The notes under the pieces are model-generated. The model saw nothing but the letters and a program-made list of their open reading frames with translations. It was not told where the DNA came from and did no database searches. Position numbers and translations under genes: made by a program. Shown here in pieces: positions 33,972 to 41,786 of a stretch of DNA of 64,000 bases. The DNA is taken from the NCBI RefSeq assembly GCF_014655295.1, contig NZ_BNBI01000006.1:186001-250000 (forward strand). Direction: 5' to 3'. Each line of letters opens with the position of its first letter. Positions within the stretch are counted from its first letter, which is position 1. Source of the stretch: Streptomyces fumanus. Its GTDB lineage: Bacteria > Actinomycetota > Actinomycetes > Streptomycetales > Streptomycetaceae.

Positions 33972-35156
33972 GACCGGACGGGAGAGCCGGTCCCGGCCCC
34001 AGCGGGCGACGGCCCCGGCGATCCGGGGCGCGTCCCGGGCGAGTTCGCGGAGCATGCCGCTGATCGGGTTGGTGAAGCCGGTGAAGTACAGGCCGGGCGC
34101 GCCCGGCGCGGTCCGGGGCCCGTGCACCACCGGCCGGCCCCGTGCGTCCAGGACGCCGAGGTGGCCGACGAGGCCCTCCAGCCCGCGGAGGTACCCGGTG
34201 GCCGCGATCACCGCGTCCGGGGCGATCCGGCCGCCGTCGGCGAGCAGCACCTTGCCGTCCTCGAACCCGGTCACCGCGGCGACCACCTCCACCCGGCCGC
34301 GGCGCACCGCGTCGATCAGTCCGGCGTCCTGCACGGGTATGGCGCCCTCGCCGACCCGGCTGTAGAGGCCGGTGGCGGGCCGGGGCAGCCCGTGCGCGGA
34401 CAGGTCGGGCACGCTGAGCCGGGCCACCGGCCGGGCCAGCTTGTCGACCAGCCGGACCGGCAGTCGCCGGACCAGGACACCGGTGTACTGGGCGGCCCAC
34501 CCGGCCGTCGAGCGGCGCACGATGTGCGGGGGCGTCCGGACCGACAGCCGGACCCGGGCGGCCCCGCCCTCCACCAGGTCCACGGCGATCTCCGCGCCGG
34601 TGTTGCCGACGCCGACCACCAGCACGTCCCGGCCGGCGAACGGCCCGGCGTTCCGGTAGGCCGAGGCGTGCAGGAACTCGCCGGTGTACGTGGACCGGCC
34701 GGGCCAGTCCGGGATGCGCGGGGTGTGGTTGTGGCCGGTGGCGACCACCACCGCGGCGCCGGTCAGCTCCCGCCCGCCGGAGGCCCGCAGCAGCCAGTTG
34801 ACGCCGTCCGGGGCGCGCTCGATCCGGGAGACCTCGACGCCGGTGACCACCTCCAGGCGGTGGTGCTCGGCGTACTTCTCCAGGTACCGCACCACGTCGT
34901 CCCGGGCCGGCCAGCGGCCGAAGCGGCGCGGCATCGGCAGACCGGGCAGCGCGGACAGCCCCCGGGTGGTGTGCAGCCGCAGCCGGTCGTAGTGCCGCCG
35001 CCAGGACGCGCCCACCCGGTCGGAGCGTTCCAGGACGACGGCGCGGATGCCCTTGGCGCGCAGCGCGTAGGCGACGGAGAGCCCGCCCGGACCGCCGCCG
35101 ACGACGTACACGGGCAGGGCGCCGGGCGCGCCGGCGGGCGTGGGGGAGTCGGCCAT
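33966..35156 (-). CDS. FAD-dependent NAD(P)H oxidoreductase (flavin monooxygenase/CzcO-like)
   Basis: 396 residues. N-terminal FAD Rossmann motif VVGGGPGGLSVAYALRAKG and a second nucleotide-binding motif VVGVGNTGAEIAVDLVEGG for NAD(P)H flank a GATGHNHTP-like segment (VVVATGHNHTPRIPDWPG). This order is typical of flavin-containing monooxygenases and CzcO-type proteins that hydroxylate or transfer electrons to small molecules. The FMO fingerprint FxGxxxHxxx(Y/F) is relaxed here (YTGEFLHASAYR). Substrate unknown; no neighbour points to a pathway. The start is the first ATG of the fold. Confidence 0.9.
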   Translation of the reverse strand: MADSPTPAGAPGALPVYVVGGGPGGLSVAYALRAKGIRAVVLERSDRVGASWRRHYDRLRLHTTRGLSALPGLPMPRRFGRWPARDDVVRYLEKYAEHHRLEVVTGVEVSRIERAPDGVNWLLRASGGRELTGAAVVVATGHNHTPRIPDWPGRSTYTGEFLHASAYRNAGPFAGRDVLVVGVGNTGAEIAVDLVEGGAARVRLSVRTPPHIVRRSTAGWAAQYTGVLVRRLPVRLVDKLARPVARLSVPDLSAHGLPRPATGLYSRVGEGAIPVQDAGLIDAVRRGRVEVVAAVTGFEDGKVLLADGGRIAPDAVIAATGYLRGLEGLVGHLGVLDARGRPVVHGPRTAPGAPGLYFTGFTNPISGMLRELARDAPRIAGAVARWGRDRLSRPVA

Positions 35157-35308
35157 GCGGCGAGCGTAATCACGCCCGGCGCCGGTGGGTCTCGGTCACG
35201 ACGGGAATCGATTGCGGATCGGTCACGCCGGGCGCCGGTGTGCGGGGCGGGGGCGTCCGTACGGCACCTGGTGGTTCGTTGAGTCGTACAGGCGTTTCAA
35301 TAAGGGTC

Positions 35309-35905
35309 ATGTCCCACACCAGTGAGCCCCTCCCCACCGACCGTCCCGGACCGCGCGGCCACGGGCTGCGCCTGTGTTCCTGGGACGCCGAGTCCGACGC
35401 CCACGCCGAAACCTGGCTGCGCGGGCTGCTCGACCCGGACTTCCGGCGCTGGAACACGCCGCTGAGGCCGGTCACCGACCTGGCCGGCGTCCGCGAGGCG
35501 CTGCGGTCCCGGGCCCAGGAGCAGGCGGAGGGCCGGACCGTGTCGTTCCGGATCACCGAAGAGGAGACCGGGACGACCTTGGGGCACATCGGGTTCCACG
35601 AGATCAACCGGCCGCTGAAGCTGGCCCGCGTCGGCTACTGGGTGCTGCCCGAGGCCCGCGGCCGGGGCGTCGCCCGCCGCGCCCTGCTGCTCGCCACGCG
35701 CTGGGCCTTCGACGACCTGCGCCTGCACCGCGTGGAGCTGGGCCACGCCCTCGGCCACGACGCCTCCTGCCGGGTCGCCGAGCGCTGCGGTTTCGGCTAC
35801 GAAGGCACCCTGCGCGGCGCGATGTTCGAGGCGGGCCGCCAGGACCGGTTCCGCGACGTCCACCTCCACGCCCGCCTGGCGACGGACCCGGAGCCGACGC
35901 CCTGA
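35309..35905 (+). CDS. GNAT-family N-acetyltransferase
   Basis: 198 residues with GNAT motif A (VGYWVLPEARGRGVARRALLLATRWAF), motif B (LHRVELGHALGHDASCRVAERCGFGYEGTLRG) and an N-terminal substrate-facing region. It is of the RimJ/RimL-like subgroup, which acetylates protein N-termini or small amines. ATG following AAGGG; two in-frame upstream starts are not needed for the fold. It lies between two minus-strand genes, alone. Confidence 0.9.
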   Translation: MSHTSEPLPTDRPGPRGHGLRLCSWDAESDAHAETWLRGLLDPDFRRWNTPLRPVTDLAGVREALRSRAQEQAEGRTVSFRITEEETGTTLGHIGFHEINRPLKLARVGYWVLPEARGRGVARRALLLATRWAFDDLRLHRVELGHALGHDASCRVAERCGFGYEGTLRGAMFEAGRQDRFRDVHLHARLATDPEPTP

Positions 35906-35958
35906 CCGTCCCGGTCACGCGCCCCCGGTGACCGCCGAGGAATCGGCCCTCTGACCGC

Positions 35959-36627
35959 TCACGGCCACAGCAGCCCCGTGTCCCACTCGCCCTCCCCGGA
36001 CCGTCGGTAGACCAGCCGGACGTGCCGGCGCCGGGGGTCGCCCTGGAAGAACTCCACCTCGTCCGGGCGCAGTCGGTACAGCGTCCAGGTCGGTACCGGG
36101 GTGTCCGGGTCGGCGGCGGCGCGGTCCCAGGCCGCCGCCGAGGCGCGGGCCAGTTCCGCCGGGGAGCCGAGGGGCTCGCTCTGCCGACCGGTGAGCGCGG
36201 CGGCCAGCGCCCCCGTCGAGCGCGCCCGCAGATCGGCCCGCGCCGCCTCGGGCGGGGCGACGGCGACCGGCCCCCGCACCCGCACCTGGCGGCCGAGGAC
36301 CGGCCAGTGGAAGACGAGGGCCGCGTACGGCCGGGCGGCGAGCTGGCGGCCCTTGCGGCTGCCCGCGTGCCCGGCGAAGGACCAGCCGTCCGCGTCCGCG
36401 CCGTGCAGCATCACGATCCGGGCGTCCGGCAGCCCTTCGGCGTCCGCCGTCGCCAGCGTCACGGTGTGCGGCTCGCGCTGCCCGGCCGCCACCACCTCGC
36501 CGAACCAGCGCGTGAACAGCGCCAGCGGCTCGGCGGGCGCGGCGGCCGGGTCGAACGGCGGCAGCTCGGTCGTTGCCGGGTCCCAGACCCGCAGCGACCT
36601 CAGCAGGGCGTCGAGATCGGGTTCCAT
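35959..36627 (-). CDS. Pyridoxamine phosphate oxidase-fold protein (second PdxH-like)
   Basis: 222 residues with the PNPOx split-barrel: LPDARIVMLHGADADGWSFAGHAGSRKGRQLA and ALVFHWPVLGRQVRV resemble the FMN-binding regions of PdxH. The C-terminal signature is altered, with WTLYRLRPDEVEFFQGDPRRRHVRLVYRRS in place of the ENRLHDR active-site loop. It may use another substrate, as PhzG-type or related oxidases do. ATG start; the PNPOx-fold gene at 36655 ends 28 bases upstream on the same strand. Confidence 0.85.
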   Translation of the reverse strand: MEPDLDALLRSLRVWDPATTELPPFDPAAAPAEPLALFTRWFGEVVAAGQREPHTVTLATADAEGLPDARIVMLHGADADGWSFAGHAGSRKGRQLAARPYAALVFHWPVLGRQVRVRGPVAVAPPEAARADLRARSTGALAAALTGRQSEPLGSPAELARASAAAWDRAAADPDTPVPTWTLYRLRPDEVEFFQGDPRRRHVRLVYRRSGEGEWDTGLLWP

Positions 36628-36654
36628 GCCCCGATTGTCGGTTACCGCGCCCGC

Positions 36655-37083
36655 TCACACCGAGCCGAGGTCGGAGGAGACCCACCGCTCGGGCCGCATC
36701 CGGACGATCACCTGGTCGCCGTGGTGCTCCCAGGCGAAGTCGACATAGCCGTCGACCTTCTCGGCCGGCAGGTACCGGGCGGAGACCTCCCGGAGCAGCT
36801 CCCGGGTGGCGGGGGCGGTCTCCACCACCGGGCCCTCCACGGACACGTACCGGATGCTCGGTTCCAGCCGGTCGACCAGCAGCGAGAACCGGCCCGCCGC
36901 CTTGATCAGCTCGTACTTGCGCGAGGCGGACCCGGTCATGATCCACAGGGTGTCGTCGCCGGCCGCGTACTGGTACCAGATCGGCACGGTCAGCGGGGCG
37001 CGGCCGGCGCCCGCGTCCACCGCGAGGGCGGCGATGTGCGGCTCGGCCAGGAACTGTTCGCGCTCTTCGCGGGTCAGGGCCAT
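36655..37083 (-). CDS. Pyridoxamine 5'-phosphate oxidase family protein
   Basis: 142 residues, a small PNPOx-like split barrel (EEREQFLAEPHIAALAVDAGAGRAPLTVPIWYQYAAGDDTLWIMTGSASRKYELI). This type often binds FMN, F420 or haem and acts as a reductase or as a stress protein. ATG with AGGAGGAG close upstream. It is the first gene of a likely two-gene unit with the PdxH-like gene downstream. Confidence 0.87.
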   Translation of the reverse strand: MALTREEREQFLAEPHIAALAVDAGAGRAPLTVPIWYQYAAGDDTLWIMTGSASRKYELIKAAGRFSLLVDRLEPSIRYVSVEGPVVETAPATRELLREVSARYLPAEKVDGYVDFAWEHHGDQVIVRMRPERWVSSDLGSV

Positions 37084-37164
37084 CGTGGTCTCCTCCTGCG
37101 GTACGGGCGGCACGTCATACGGCGCAACGGGAACGACCGCCGAGGTGTTCCCGCCGGAACGCGA

Positions 37165-37198
37165 CAGGCGGCGGTCCACCCGGGTGAACCGCCGCCTG
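37165..37198 (-). terminator. Hairpin terminator after the TetR gene
   Basis: CAGGCGGCGGT pairs perfectly with ACCGCCGCCTG, with further CACCC/GGGTG pairing inside. It lies 50 bases past the TetR stop on the minus strand and upstream of the PNPOx-type gene, separating the two units. Confidence 0.65.
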
Positions 37199-37248
37199 CC
37201 AGACAGGACTTGGCGCGGAGGGTGACGGGGCCGCGCGGCCCCGCGGGG

Positions 37249-37896
37249 CTACCGCGTGGGCTTTCTGCCGGTGATGCCGAGGTGCACCAGCACGGCGAGG
37301 CTGGGCCGCAGTTCGGCCTGCTTGACGCCCCAGGCCGAGGCGCCCTTCTGGTGCGAGGCCACCGCCGCGAGCATCGCGACCAGGGAACCGGCGATCGCGG
37401 CCGGGCTGAGGTCCTTGTCGACCCGCCCTTTGGACTGGAGTTCGGCGACGGAGTCCGCCAGGGAGCTGTTCACCGAGTTGAGGATCTTCGCGCGGATGCG
37501 GGCGAAGCGCTTGTCGCCCTCGGCGGCGCCGAGGTCGATCACCCGCAGGATCGCGTCGTTCTTCTTCCAGAACTCCAGGAATCCGTCGACCAGTTCCTGC
37601 GCGGTCTGCCAGCCGGCCTTGCCCGCCCAGGAGCGGCCCTCGACCAGCGCGGTCAGCGCGCTGCCGTCGGCGGCCATGCGGTCGGCGATCTCCAGGACGG
37701 CGCCCTCGACGTCCGGGAAGTACTGGTAGAAGGTCGCGGGCGAGGTGCCCGCCCGGCGGGCGACATCGATGACCTTGACGTCGCGGTACGGGGAGGAGCT
37801 GAGCATCTCGCTGAGGCAGTCGAGCAGTTTCTGCCGGGTCGCCTGCCCTCGCCGGCCGGCCACGCGGCCGTCGACGGTACGCACTTGTCCTGTCAT
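37249..37896 (-). CDS. TetR/AcrR-family regulator
   Basis: 215 residues. HTH: RGQATRQKLLDCLSEMLSSSPYRDVKVIDVARRAGTSPATFYQYFPDVEGAV. The C-terminal ligand-binding domain is rich in Lys/Ala helices (LGAAEGDKRFARIRAKILNSVNSSLADSV). The divergent VOC gene starts 122 bases away and is a plausible target. ATG start; no strong ribosome site close by. It does not resemble the acyl-CoA operon TetR. Confidence 0.87.
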   Translation of the reverse strand: MTGQVRTVDGRVAGRRGQATRQKLLDCLSEMLSSSPYRDVKVIDVARRAGTSPATFYQYFPDVEGAVLEIADRMAADGSALTALVEGRSWAGKAGWQTAQELVDGFLEFWKKNDAILRVIDLGAAEGDKRFARIRAKILNSVNSSLADSVAELQSKGRVDKDLSPAAIAGSLVAMLAAVASHQKGASAWGVKQAELRPSLAVLVHLGITGRKPTR

Positions 37897-38018
37897 GCCG
37901 TCAGCTTACCGAGGGGGGTGAGGAGCGCTATTCGGCCGACTGCAAATGGGTCGCGGGGGTGGGAAAGGGCCGATGCGCCTGGTCTGCGCGGTGCGCGGGA
38001 GCCGGTTACGTTGACGAC

Positions 38019-38756
38019 ATGGCCGAAAACAGGGCATCCGCGGATGCAGAGGGCGTCCCCTGCTGGGTGGACGCGCAACTCCCCGACGTGGCGGCGGGCC
38101 GGCGCTTCTACGGCGGTCTCTTCGGGTGGGCCTTCGACGCCCCGGCGGGCCCCTCGGGCGCGGTCCTGGCCCGCCTCGGCGGGGAGCCGGTGGCCGCGCT
38201 GGTCCCCAAGACGGACGGCCGGATGCCGACGGTGTGGACGGTGTACTTCGCCACCGCCGACGCGGGGGCGCTGGCCGCGCGGATCGAGGCGCGGGGCGGA
38301 CAGCTCGTCACCGCCCCGCACCCCGCGACGGACCTCGGCGCGCACCCCGCCCTGACCGCCCTCGCCGCCGACCCCCAGGGCGCCGTCTTCGGGCTGCGGG
38401 AACCCGGCGCGGCCGGGTTCGGCGGGCGGCGGGTGCCGGGCGGCTTCGCGTGGGCCGAGCTGTACACCCGGGACACCGAGGCCGCCGACGCGTTCTACGG
38501 CGACCTGTTCCACGCCGCCCTGTTCGGCCCCGGCGCCGCGCCCGACTTCGGCCGGGCGGCCGTCACCGAGGTCTTCCCCGCCGAGATGCCGCCGCACTTC
38601 CTGGTCCACTTCCGGGTCGCCGACCGCGCGGCGGCGCTGGAGCGGGTGGCGCGGCTCGGCGGCCGGGTGCAGGCGCCGCCCTTCGAGGCGTCGTACGGGC
38701 GGGTCGCGGTGGTCACGGACGACCAGGGCGCCTCGTTCGCCCTGCTGGAACGTTGA
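38019..38756 (+). CDS. VOC-family (glyoxalase/dioxygenase fold) two-domain protein
   Basis: 245 residues with two VOC half-modules, each opening with a beta-alpha unit around 'WVDAQLPD...RRFYGGLFGW' and 'WAELYTRDTEAADAFYGDLF'. The fold binds a divalent metal in glyoxalases and extradiol dioxygenases, or a hydrophobic drug in resistance proteins. A full His/Glu metal triad is not evident, so a binding role is possible. ATG start. It is divergent from the TetR gene, which may regulate it. Confidence 0.85.
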   Translation: MAENRASADAEGVPCWVDAQLPDVAAGRRFYGGLFGWAFDAPAGPSGAVLARLGGEPVAALVPKTDGRMPTVWTVYFATADAGALAARIEARGGQLVTAPHPATDLGAHPALTALAADPQGAVFGLREPGAAGFGGRRVPGGFAWAELYTRDTEAADAFYGDLFHAALFGPGAAPDFGRAAVTEVFPAEMPPHFLVHFRVADRAAALERVARLGGRVQAPPFEASYGRVAVVTDDQGASFALLER

Positions 38757-38937
38757 CGTATGAACGTTTTCGCCCGCCAATGGGATGAGACACCCTGATT
38801 GTCACCAGGTTCGCAACCGGCGGTCCGGACAGGAAGAATCGGGGTGCGTGCCGCCACGGCGTAGCGGTGGTGAGACGCTGCACTTCGGCCGCGGACATAT
38901 GTGGGTGGCGCGGCTCGTACGGGGAGGTGGCAGGCAA

Positions 38938-41301
38938 GTGGATCAGCTTACGCAGCACGATCCGCGACGGATCGGGCCGTTCGAGGTGCTGGGGCGGCTC
39001 GGGGCCGGCGGCATGGGGCTGGTCTACCTCGCGCGCTCGGCGTCCGGGCGGCGCGTGGCGATCAAGACGGTGCGCACGGAACTGGCGGAGGACCAGCTCT
39101 TCCGCGTCCGGTTCACCCGGGAGGTCGAGGCGGCCCGCGCGGTCTCCGGCTTCTACACCGCGGCCGTGGTCGACGCCGACCCCCGCGCCGCCGTGCCGTG
39201 GCTGGCCACCGCCTATGTGCCCGCGCCCTCGCTGGAAGAGATAGTGAACGAGTGCGGGCCGCTGCCGGCCCAGGCGGTGCGCTGGCTGGCGGCGGGTGTC
39301 GCCGAGGCGCTCCAGTCCATTCACGGCGCCGGGCTGGTCCACCGCGACCTCAAGCCGTCCAACGTCCTCGTCGTCGAGGACGGCCCCCGGGTGATCGACT
39401 TCGGCATCGCCTCCGGCGTGTCGAACACCCGTCTGACGATGACCAACGTCGCCGTCGGCACCCCCGCCTACATGTCCCCGGAGCAGGCCAAGGACTCCCG
39501 CAGCGTCACCGGCGCCAGCGATGTCTTCTCCCTCGGCTCCACCCTGGTCTTCGCCGCCACCGGCCACGCCCCGTTCCACGGCGCCAACCCGGTCGAGACG
39601 GTGTTCATGCTGCTGCGCGAGGGCCCCGACCTGGACGGGCTGCCCGAGGAGCTGCGCCCGCTGATCGAGTCCTGCATGCAGATGGAGGCCGCGGCCCGCC
39701 CGAGCCCCGCCGACCTCCAGGCCCAGCTCGCCCCGCACCTGTTCGGCTCCGGCTCCGACGACAGCGGTACGGCGTCGGCGTGGCTGCCCGAGCGGGCGGT
39801 GAGCCTGATCGAGTCCCGCCGGGGCGGCCGTCCCCCCGCCAAGCCGGGCCCCGCCGCGGGCCGCAGCGCGGGCCGCGCCCCGGCCGTGCCGCCGCCGCCC
39901 GCGCACGACCCCGTCGTCCCGCCGCCGCCCGCCACCGCCCCGCCGGTGCCCGGGCCGGCCGGCGCCCCCGGCACCGGGCCGGTCCGGCTGGCCGGCGCCG
40001 CGGTGCCGATCGGCCCCGGCCCCCGGGTCGCCGACACCCGGGCCACCGCCGTCAAGGCACCGCCCCCGGAGGCCGCCCTCGCCGCCTCCTGGTCCAAGCC
40101 CCGCCCCGGCGTCAACGGCGCCGACCCCGCCGTGCCGCCCGCCCCCGCCGCGCCCCCGGACGCCGCGCCGGGCACCTGGCGGCCCTGGCGGTTCCGGATG
40201 TCCAACGACCTGTGGGGCACCCCCTCCGTCGCCGACGACCTGGTCTACGTCACCTCCTTCGAGGTGCACGCCCTGGACGTGGCCACCGGGCGGCGCCGCT
40301 TCAAGACCCGGGACGTGGCCTGGTCGATGACGGTCGCGGACGGCCGGATCCACGCCTCCGACGGGCCGACCCTGTTCGCCCTGGACGCCCGCTCCGGCGC
40401 CGACCTGTGGCGGTTCCGCACGGACGCCTGGGTGTACTCGATCCAGGCCGACCGGGGCACGGTCGTCACCGGCACCCGCGGCGGCGGCGTCCAGGCGTGG
40501 GAGGCGTCCACCGGCCGGAAGCTGTGGGAGATCACCGGCTGCCAGACCGACTTCGAGTCCCCCGAGGCCGGCGCCGTCCTGCACGACGGCACGGTCTACG
40601 TCTGGCAGGACGCCCGGCTGCGCGCCCTGGACGCCCGCAGCGGCGACGAGCGCTGGTCGTACCCGATCGGCGACGCGGCCTCCTGCGGCGGCGTCCCGGT
40701 CCGGGTGGCCCAGGCGCAGGACGGCTACGTGTACGTCAGCGCCGGCACCCGCGTGCTGGCGCTGGAGGTGGCGAGCGGGCACGTGCGCTGGCACTTCGAG
40801 GCCCCGGCGGTCTTCCTGTGCCCGCCGGTCTTCGTGCCCGGCCCGGCCGTCACCGGCGGCGGCGTCTACCTCGCCGACTACCTCGGCACGGTCTACGCCC
40901 TCGACGCCACCGACGGCCGCGACCGCTGGCGGATCGCCACCGAGGCCCGCGCCGCCACCGAGCCGGTGCTGGTCGCCGGGGGCCATGTGCACGTCGGCAG
41001 CGGCAAGGGCCTCTACACCCTGGACGCGGTCACGGGCACGCCCAAGTGGCGCTTCCAGGCGGGCGGCGACATCGTGGGCGCGCCCGCGGTCGCCGAGGGC
41101 CGGATCCACTTCGGCTCCACCGACCACCTGCTCTACACGCTCAAGGCCGACGACGGCCGGCTGCGCTGGAAGCTGGCGACCGGCGGCGAGATCACCGGGT
41201 CGCCGGTGGTGCGGGACGGCATCGTGTACGCGTGCAGCAAGGACCGCTGCGTGTACGCGCTGGACGCGGAGAAGGGCACGGGAACGGCCCGCACGGCCTG
41301 A
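38938..41301 (+). CDS. afsK: Serine/threonine protein kinase AfsK
   Basis: 787 residues. Kinase domain 13-275: glycine loop [14 protein letters not shown], catalytic lysine K43, HRDLKPSN with D137, DFG at 154-156. The activation loop has threonines at 167/169; AfsK of S. coelicolor autophosphorylates at Thr-168 as I recall. A Pro/Ala-rich linker follows (about 290-420), then PQQ-type beta-propeller repeats to the end (e.g. [29 protein letters not shown]). No membrane helix. AfsK phosphorylates AfsR, encoded convergently beyond afsS. GTG start with GGGAGG 10 bases upstream; an ATG 13 codons earlier is possible. Confidence 0.95.
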   Translation: MDQLTQHDPRRIGPFEVLGRLGAGGMGLVYLARSASGRRVAIKTVRTELAEDQLFRVRFTREVEAARAVSGFYTAAVVDADPRAAVPWLATAYVPAPSLEEIVNECGPLPAQAVRWLAAGVAEALQSIHGAGLVHRDLKPSNVLVVEDGPRVIDFGIASGVSNTRLTMTNVAVGTPAYMSPEQAKDSRSVTGASDVFSLGSTLVFAATGHAPFHGANPVETVFMLLREGPDLDGLPEELRPLIESCMQMEAAARPSPADLQAQLAPHLFGSGSDDSGTASAWLPERAVSLIESRRGGRPPAKPGPAAGRSAGRAPAVPPPPAHDPVVPPPPATAPPVPGPAGAPGTGPVRLAGAAVPIGPGPRVADTRATAVKAPPPEAALAASWSKPRPGVNGADPAVPPAPAAPPDAAPGTWRPWRFRMSNDLWGTPSVADDLVYVTSFEVHALDVATGRRRFKTRDVAWSMTVADGRIHASDGPTLFALDARSGADLWRFRTDAWVYSIQADRGTVVTGTRGGGVQAWEASTGRKLWEITGCQTDFESPEAGAVLHDGTVYVWQDARLRALDARSGDERWSYPIGDAASCGGVPVRVAQAQDGYVYVSAGTRVLALEVASGHVRWHFEAPAVFLCPPVFVPGPAVTGGGVYLADYLGTVYALDATDGRDRWRIATEARAATEPVLVAGGHVHVGSGKGLYTLDAVTGTPKWRFQAGGDIVGAPAVAEGRIHFGSTDHLLYTLKADDGRLRWKLATGGEITGSPVVRDGIVYACSKDRCVYALDAEKGTGTARTA

Positions 41302-41334
41302 CCGCGCGGGCCCGTTCCGGACGCGGACATGCCA

Positions 41335-41370
41335 CGGCCGCGGCGGCTCCCCTCCGCGCCGCCGCGGCCG
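41335..41370. terminator. Bidirectional terminator between afsK and afsS
   Basis: A perfect 12-bp stem CGGCCGCGGCGG/CCGCCGCGGCCG with a 12-nt loop lies between the convergent stops of afsK and afsS. Confidence 0.75.
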
Positions 41371-41388
41371 GTCCCCGTCAGGAGATGG

Positions 41389-41577
41389 CTACTTGCCGCC
41401 GTCCAGGTCCAGGGCGGGCGGCGCGGGCATGCCGTTGTCCATGGTGGTGATGCCCGAGGTGCTGACGGGCTCACTGGGCATGCCGTTGTCCTGCTTGGTG
41501 GCCTCCGGCTGCTTCGCGGCCGGGGTGGGCATGCCGTTGTCCTGGGTGGTGGCGTCCACGTTCTTCTCGTCGCTCAT
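41389..41577 (-). CDS. afsS: AfsS global regulator of secondary metabolism
   Basis: A 62-residue AfsS protein with three imperfect copies of a T-x-x-(Q/M)-DNGMP-x-P motif (TTQDNGMPTP, TKQDNGMPSEP, TTMDNGMPAPP), the signature of this sigma-like activator. AfsS is the main target of AfsR and raises antibiotic production, phosphate and nitrogen stress responses in S. coelicolor. ATG with AAGGA eight bases upstream. It lies downstream of afsR on the same strand but has its own operator-like site and leader hairpin. Confidence 0.95.
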   Translation of the reverse strand: MSDEKNVDATTQDNGMPTPAAKQPEATKQDNGMPSEPVSTSGITTMDNGMPAPPALDLDGGK

Positions 41578-41617
41578 GCGCTGCGTCCTTAGCTGTGGTG
41601 GCGAGGTGGCGAGTGTG

Positions 41618-41663
41618 GAACGCCCGTCCGGTAGCTCCCCCGAGGGCTGCCGGACGGGCGTTC
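41618..41663 (-). terminator. Stable hairpin in the afsR-afsS intergenic region
   Basis: GAACGCCCGTCCGG and CCGGACGGGCGTTC form a perfect 14-bp stem around an 18-nt loop. It lies 123 bases past the afsR stop and 40 bases before the afsS ATG. It could end afsR read-through. If afsS starts at the operator-linked promoter upstream, it would instead be part of the afsS leader and need to be passed. Confidence 0.6.
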
Positions 41664-41745
41664 GGAGCCGCACCCTAACCGGTCGGGCTCCGCCCGGACC
41701 GCCTGCCCCCCGACGCGACGGTCCGTGGGTCAGAGAGTGCCGGGT

Positions 41746-41767
41746 GCCGATAAACAAACGCTGAACG
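41746..41767 (-). promoter_or_regulatory. AfsR/PhoP-type two-unit operator of afsS
   Basis: On the minus strand two adjacent 11-nt units read GTTCAGCGTTT and GTTTATCGGCA, matching the direct-repeat (GTTCA-like) pattern recognised by PhoP and AfsR. In S. coelicolor both proteins bind overlapping sites at the afsS promoter, as I recall. It lies just past the afsR stop, about 170 bases before afsS. A clear -10 was not identified, as expected for an activator-dependent promoter. Confidence 0.6.
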
Positions 41768-41786
41768 CCGGTCCCGCCGGGCCCGC

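Noticed and set aside
38753..38786. TTGACG and TGGGAT upstream of afsK
   Set aside because: Their spacing is 22 bp, too long for a normal promoter.
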